64,000 nt of DNA. Origin: Sphingomonas citri (GTDB lineage Bacteria > Pseudomonadota > Alphaproteobacteria > Sphingomonadales > Sphingomonadaceae). Made by a program: the position numbers and the translations under genes. Where the stretch lies: the NCBI RefSeq assembly GCF_019429485.1, contig NZ_JAHXZN010000009.1, forward strand, positions 62,001-126,000. Direction: 5' to 3'. Below, one piece after another: positions 59,512 to 64,000 of this stretch (positions within the stretch are counted from its first letter, which is position 1; every line of letters begins with the position of its first letter). Under the pieces are notes generated by a model that saw only the letters and a list, made by a program, of their open reading frames with translations, was not told the origin of the DNA and did not search any database.

Positions 59512-62500
59512 TCAGTGAAAGTCGTGCGACTTGAAGCGCACGACGTCCTCAGGATCCATGCCCTCGGCGTGGGGCGGCCAGTAGCAGTTGCGCGGCTCCG
59601 GGCTCCACTCCTTGTCACCGCGGTCGGGTGAGCCGGGGTGCTGGGCGGCGTCGCCGCGGCCGGTGCGATGCGGGAACGACATGTCGCCGACACGGTGAAG
59701 GAGGTCGCCATGGTCGACGATGCGGTCACAGATGACGTGGATCACCTCGCCTTCCTTCTGCACCCGCCCCTTCAGACCGACCATGGAGGCAGACATCACG
59801 GTGCGGCGCTGCGCCTCGAAGCGGTCGGGCCACAGGATGCCGTTGGCGATCCCGGTCTCGTCCTCGATCGTGATAAACAGCACACCCTTGGCGGAGCCGG
59901 GCTTCTGCCGAACGAGGATGATGCCGGCGACCTCGACGTGGCGGCCGTCGCGGACGCTGGCGAGATCCGCGCATCGGGTGACGCCGCGGCGCGTCAGCTC
60001 GTCGCGCACGAACGACAGCGGATGTGCGCGGAGCGACAGCTGCAGGTTGCGGTAATCCTCGATGACCTCTCGGCCGTCGGTGAGCGAGCGCAGCTGCACC
60101 TCGGGCTCGATCCCCTCCGCGCTCTGCGTCTCGGCTGCGCGATCGGCCGCGGCGAACAGCGGCAGCGGCGCCTCGCCGAGCCCCCTCACCTTCCATAGAC
60201 CCTGCCGGCGATCGGCGCCGAAGCTGTGAAAGGCGTCGCCGTCCGCCAGCTTCTCAATCGCGGCACGCTGCGCACCGGAGCGGCGCCACACGTCTTCGAC
60301 GCTATCGTACGCCGTAGTGCTGCGAGCGGAGACGATCTTGGCGCCGTCCGCGTTCGACAGCCCGCGGATTTGCCTGAGGCCGAGCCGCACGGCCAGGTAG
60401 CGGCCGTCCGTGCGCTCTAGCGTGCAGTCCCAGCGGCTCGCGTTGACGCAGGGCGGCCGCACCTCGACACCATGCTCGCGCGCATCGCGGACGATCTGCG
60501 CCGGCGCGTAGAAGCCCATCGGCTGCGCGTTCATCAGCGCCGCGCAGAACACATCCGGATGGTGATGTTTCATCCAGCTGCTCGCGTAGGAGATCTTAGC
60601 GAAGCTGGCGGCATGGCTCTCGGGAAAGCCGTAGGAGCCGAAGCCTTCGAGCTGGCGGAAGGTGCGCTCGGCGAACTCGCGCGGGTAGCCTCTCTCGACC
60701 ATTCCCCCAATCAGCTTCTCGCTGAAGTGGCTGACCCCGCCGGTGAACTTGAAGGTGGCCATCGCGCGACGCAGCTGGTCCGCCTCGGCCGGAGTGAAGC
60801 CGGCGCCGACGATCGCTACCTTCATGGCCTGCTCCTGGAACAGCGGCACGCCGAGCGTCTTCTCGAGCACCGCACGCAGCTCGGGCCACGGGTACTCGGG
60901 CCGCTCGAGTCCCTCGCGCCGGCGCAGGTACGGGTGGACCATGTCGCCCTGGATCGGGCCCGGCCGCACGATCGCGACCTGGATGACGAGATCGTAGAAG
61001 CGCCGCGGCTTCATGCGCGGCAGCATGCTCATCTGAGCGCGGCTCTCGATCTGGAAGGTACCGAGCGTGTCAGCCTTCTGGATCATGGCGTAGACGTCGG
61101 GGTCATCGTCCTGCAGGTCCGCCAACCCGACGCGGATGCCCTTGTCCTGCTCGAGCAGGTTGAAGGCGCGGTTCATGCAGCCGAGCATGCCCAAGCCGAG
61201 GACGTCGACCTTCATGAACTTCAATGAATCGATGTCGTCCTTGTCCCACTCGATGATCTGCCGATCCTCCATCGCGGCAGGCTCGATGGGAACCAGGTCG
61301 TCAAGGCGGTCATGCGTCAGCACGAAGCCGCCGGGGTGCTGGGACATGTGGCGCGGCACGCCGATCAGCTTGCGCGCGAGGTCGAGCGTCAGCCGCAGCC
61401 GGCGATCGGCAATATCGAGGTTGAGCTCGTCGACCTGCTTCTCGCCGACCCCCTCGGCCGACCAGCCCCACACGAGGCCGGCGAGCGAGGAGGTCAGATC
61501 CTCCGGCAGACCGAGCGCTTTGCCGACGTCGCGCACGGCGCCGCGCGCGCGGTAGCGGGTCACGACCGCAGTCAGCGCGGCACGATCACGCCCGTAGGTC
61601 TCGTAGATCCACTGGATGATCTCCTCGCGGCGCTCATGCTCGAAGTCGACGTCGATATCAGGCGGCTCGCGGCGCTCGCCTGAGACGAAGCGCTCGAACA
61701 ATAGCTCGTGCTTGATCGGGTCGATCGACGTCACGCCGAGCACGAAGCACACGCAGCTGTTCGCGGCCGAGCCGCGCCCCTGGCAGAGGATCCCACGCCG
61801 ACGCGCCTCGCGCACGATCGCGTAGACGGTGAGGAAGTAGGGCGCGTAGCCAAGCTCACCGATCAGCCGCATCTCGTGCGCGATCTGCGTGGTGTAGGCC
61901 TCTGGCACGTTGCCGTCGAACATGCGCTCGACCGCCTCGGTCGCCAGCTTCTGCAAGGCCTCTTGGGCCGTCAGGCCCTCGATTAAGCGCTCGTGCGGGT
62001 ACTGGTAGGCTAGCTCGCCCAGGTCGAAGGTGCAGAGCTTGGCGATGTCGACGCTGGCCTGCAGCGCATCGGGGTAGGCGCGGAAGCGGCGCACCATCTC
62101 GTCGGGCGATTTTAGCGCGCGGTCCGCATTCACCTCGCGGCGGTAGCCGAGCTCGTCGACGGTGCACTTCTCGCGCACCGCGGTCACCACGTCCTGCAGC
62201 AGCCGTGCCTCGGGTGCGTGGTAGAGCACGTCGCCGGTGACGACGGCGCGCACGCCGGCGCCGCCCGCCTGCCGTGCGAGCGCATCGATGCGGACCGCAT
62301 CGCCGGGCCGGCGCCGCTGGTAGAGCGCCATGTAGCCACGGCGCCCGTAAACCGCCTTCAGCTCCTTCAGCGCCGCCAGGTTCTCCTCGTCCGCCTCATT
62401 CGGCAGCAGGATGGCGATGACGCCCTCGGACCATGGCTCGAGGTCGTGCCAGTGGAGCAGGCATGCGCCCTTCCCTGCACGCTTCTTGCCGACGGTAAGC

Positions 62501-62775
62501 AGCCGCGTGATCCGGGACCAGGCGGGCCGGTCGGTGGGATAGAGCAGCAGGCGACGGCCGCAGGACAGATCCACACGCGTGCCCGCGATCGAGCGAACGC
62601 CGGTGGTCTTCTGCGCCTCCCATGCGCGCACGACGCCTCCGACCGTGCCGATGTCGCTAACCCCGATTGCGGGGTAGCCGAGCAGCGCCGCGGCCGCGAA
62701 CAGCTCCTCGGGCGACGACGCGCCACGCAGCAGCGAGAAGTGGGTGAGCACCTGCAGCTCGACATAGTGGGTCAT
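59512..62775 (-). CDS. dnaE2: error-prone DNA polymerase DnaE2, 1087 aa
   Basis: N-terminal PHP domain (MTHYVELQVLTHFSLLRGAS), then the C-family polymerase core: GRGSAANSCVCFVLGVTSID, REPPDIDVDFEHERREE (catalytic Asp pair), KVDVLGLGMLGCMNRAF and the finger region, with the OB and C-terminal parts. ATG 62775 overlaps the imuB stop (ATGA). With ImuB and ImuA it performs SOS translesion synthesis. Length is normal. Confidence 0.95.
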   Translation of the reverse strand: MTHYVELQVLTHFSLLRGASSPEELFAAAALLGYPAIGVSDIGTVGGVVRAWEAQKTTGVRSIAGTRVDLSCGRRLLLYPTDRPAWSRITRLLTVGKKRAGKGACLLHWHDLEPWSEGVIAILLPNEADEENLAALKELKAVYGRRGYMALYQRRRPGDAVRIDALARQAGGAGVRAVVTGDVLYHAPEARLLQDVVTAVREKCTVDELGYRREVNADRALKSPDEMVRRFRAYPDALQASVDIAKLCTFDLGELAYQYPHERLIEGLTAQEALQKLATEAVERMFDGNVPEAYTTQIAHEMRLIGELGYAPYFLTVYAIVREARRRGILCQGRGSAANSCVCFVLGVTSIDPIKHELLFERFVSGERREPPDIDVDFEHERREEIIQWIYETYGRDRAALTAVVTRYRARGAVRDVGKALGLPEDLTSSLAGLVWGWSAEGVGEKQVDELNLDIADRRLRLTLDLARKLIGVPRHMSQHPGGFVLTHDRLDDLVPIEPAAMEDRQIIEWDKDDIDSLKFMKVDVLGLGMLGCMNRAFNLLEQDKGIRVGLADLQDDDPDVYAMIQKADTLGTFQIESRAQMSMLPRMKPRRFYDLVIQVAIVRPGPIQGDMVHPYLRRREGLERPEYPWPELRAVLEKTLGVPLFQEQAMKVAIVGAGFTPAEADQLRRAMATFKFTGGVSHFSEKLIGGMVERGYPREFAERTFRQLEGFGSYGFPESHAASFAKISYASSWMKHHHPDVFCAALMNAQPMGFYAPAQIVRDAREHGVEVRPPCVNASRWDCTLERTDGRYLAVRLGLRQIRGLSNADGAKIVSARSTTAYDSVEDVWRRSGAQRAAIEKLADGDAFHSFGADRRQGLWKVRGLGEAPLPLFAAADRAAETQSAEGIEPEVQLRSLTDGREVIEDYRNLQLSLRAHPLSFVRDELTRRGVTRCADLASVRDGRHVEVAGIILVRQKPGSAKGVLFITIEDETGIANGILWPDRFEAQRRTVMSASMVGLKGRVQKEGEVIHVICDRIVDHGDLLHRVGDMSFPHRTGRGDAAQHPGSPDRGDKEWSPEPRNCYWPPHAEGMDPEDVVRFKSHDFH

Positions 62776-64000
62776 CCGAAGACCCCGTGCATCCACCAGC
62801 TGAGGTCGCCGGTGTCGTCCTCAAAGCCGTCGCCGCGGCGGAACACCCAGTAGCGGCCGCCCGCCTCGTCCTCGACGCGGTAATAGTCGCGCACGGCCCA
62901 CACTTCGGCTTCACGGCGCCACCACTCGCCGTGGACGCGCTCGGGCCCATCGCCGGCGACGATCTTGTAGGTCTTGCCGCGCCACTCGAAGCGCCGCGGC
63001 GGCTGGTCGGGCATCAGCGCCATGACGCGCGCGAGCGGCTCCGGCCGCGCGAAAAGCCGGATCGGCCGTGGCCACTTTGGCCAAGGCCCGGGCGTTTCGT
63101 TCGGGTCGGAGCGGGCGACGGCTCGCTCCGGCACATGGCTCTCGACCGGGGCCACGCGGAAGACGGCGCGTGGGCCGATCCTCCCGGCGATGACGTCTAC
63201 TAGGCGGGCGGGGTCGCGCACCAGCGTCTCGCCGGCGAGCACCGCGCCCAGGTCGACCGCATCAAGCGGCTCGGTGTGCGGCGCCACGAGCCAGAACTGC
63301 TCGAGCCCCATGCCCGGATCGATCCGCTCGATCTTGAGCTTCAGCAGCCGCACCAGGTGCGGCACCTCGCGCGTCGGCCGGGACGTGCCGAGGGCGACCA
63401 CCTGCTCGGTGCCGTCGACGCGCAGGCCGGTGAGCCGCAGCGCGCGCGCGCCGAGCCCGCGCTCCTGCAGCACGCCGGCGAGATCGCGCAGCAGGTCGCC
63501 CATAACCTGCTCGATCGCCTCGGCCGTGCCGATCGGCTCGAGCAACCGGCGCTCGACGAGCGGCACCTCGGCGTCCTCGCGTGGCGTGATCGGCTCCGCG
63601 ACCGCGCCCAGCGCCTGGTCGAGCCGCGTGATCGCCGGCAGGCCAAGTCGGCGCGCGAGCGGCCCGCGCGCGACCGGCAGCAGATCCGCGACCGTCTCGA
63701 AGCCGAAGCGGCGCGCAGCGCTGAGCGCGTTGGGTGCCAGCCGCAGCGCCACGATCGGCAGCGGCGCAAGCGCGCTGGCCGTCGCGCCCGGCTCGGCGCG
63801 GATGAGGTCGCCGCGGCCGAAGCGCGCGAGCGCGTGCGCCGCGCCCGGCGTGTCCGCGACCGCTATCCGCGCGGTGAAGCCTGCCCGCCTGCAGAAGGCG
63901 AGCAGACGCCGGCAGAAGCGTTCCTCGCCGCCATGCAGATGCTCGCAGCCCGCGAGATCGATCCAGAGACCATCGGTTGGCGACACCGCGGCGATCGGCG
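62772..64000 (-). CDS. imuB: ImuB, Y-family polymerase-like protein, 3' part (start beyond the window)
   Basis: Reads to the window edge; the first 404 codons visible from an internal ATG are part of a longer protein. It has DGLWIDLAGCEHLHGGEERF, RFGFETVADLLPVARGPLA and the C-terminal tail that binds DnaN and DnaE2. ImuB lacks polymerase catalytic residues and bridges DnaE2 to the clamp. Coupled to dnaE2 by ATGA. Confidence 0.93.
   Translation of the reverse strand, partial: PIAAVSPTDGLWIDLAGCEHLHGGEERFCRRLLAFCRRAGFTARIAVADTPGAAHALARFGRGDLIRAEPGATASALAPLPIVALRLAPNALSAARRFGFETVADLLPVARGPLARRLGLPAITRLDQALGAVAEPITPREDAEVPLVERRLLEPIGTAEAIEQVMGDLLRDLAGVLQERGLGARALRLTGLRVDGTEQVVALGTSRPTREVPHLVRLLKLKIERIDPGMGLEQFWLVAPHTEPLDAVDLGAVLAGETLVRDPARLVDVIAGRIGPRAVFRVAPVESHVPERAVARSDPNETPGPWPKWPRPIRLFARPEPLARVMALMPDQPPRRFEWRGKTYKIVAGDGPERVHGEWWRREAEVWAVRDYYRVEDEAGGRYWVFRRGDGFEDDTGDLSWWMHGVFG

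Noticed and set aside
1..64000. tRNA, rRNA or riboswitch
   Set aside because: No cloverleaf, conserved rRNA segment or known riboswitch core was noticed by eye; a covariance-model scan was not possible.

Overview
The window reads as part of a conjugative plasmid (or a very plasmid-like integrative element) of a high-GC alphaproteobacterium, most likely a sphingomonad. This rests on the overall base composition, a RepA-type and a RepC-type replication initiator, an F-type transfer operon of the kind seen on sphingomonad plasmids, a MucR/Ros-family regulator, alphaproteobacterial DUF families and an ImuB/DnaE2 mutasome. No rRNA, tRNA, CRISPR array or core housekeeping gene is visible.

Layout. 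(1) About 1-28 kb is an accessory block, mostly on the minus strand: a cytosine-5 DNA methyltransferase with a repetitive target-recognition region, a GHKL ATPase/PP-loop ATPase pair, an ArdC-like antirestriction protein, a ParB-domain protein, a methyltransferase-strawberry-notch helicase fusion (resembling phage P1 DarB in design), a Toprim primase-like protein, DUF1173, DUF6927, DUF7007 and DUF3768 proteins and many unknown small proteins. A few plus-strand genes are scattered in it (CPBP protease, response regulator, VOC protein, Rmf-like miniprotein, MucR-like regulator, VirB1-like lytic transglycosylase). Nine minus-strand genes share an unannotated leader: a purine-rich tract, usually a short hairpin, then the ribosome binding site. 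(2) 28.5-32 kb is the replicon: RepA and RepC genes on the minus strand, with copies of one 17-bp iteron upstream of each and a likely antisense RNA against the repC leader. (3) 32-33.5 kb holds two lower-GC regulatory or unknown genes and four 21-bp-spaced palindromes just before the transfer operon. (4) 33.6-53.4 kb is a nearly gapless plus-strand F-type type IV secretion operon: pilin-like gene, traL, traE, traK, traB, dsbC-like, traV, traC, small membrane gene, trbI, S26 peptidase, traW, two small membrane genes, traU, trbC, traN, winged-helix-like gene, traF, traH, traG. No coupling protein (TraD), relaxase (TraI) or recognisable oriT lies in the window. (5) 53.4-64 kb is a repair and stress region: small membrane genes, an ATP-dependent DNA ligase split by an IS3-family element (3-bp target duplication), a DUF3606 protein, an SDR dehydrogenase, small unknown proteins, dnaE2 and the 3' part of imuB, which runs off the window.

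How it may work together. The transfer operon builds the pilus and mating channel. The accessory block looks like an establishment or anti-defence module (methylation, ArdC, DarB-like helicase, ParB and Toprim proteins), a combination known as polyvalent or anti-restriction functions of conjugative elements and phages. Replication is probably iteron-controlled. The ImuB/DnaE2 pair supplies error-prone repair, and a LexA-type box lies between the ParB and MucR-like genes. Functions of the hypothetical proteins are not known; the shared leader is the strongest sign of an undescribed common control.
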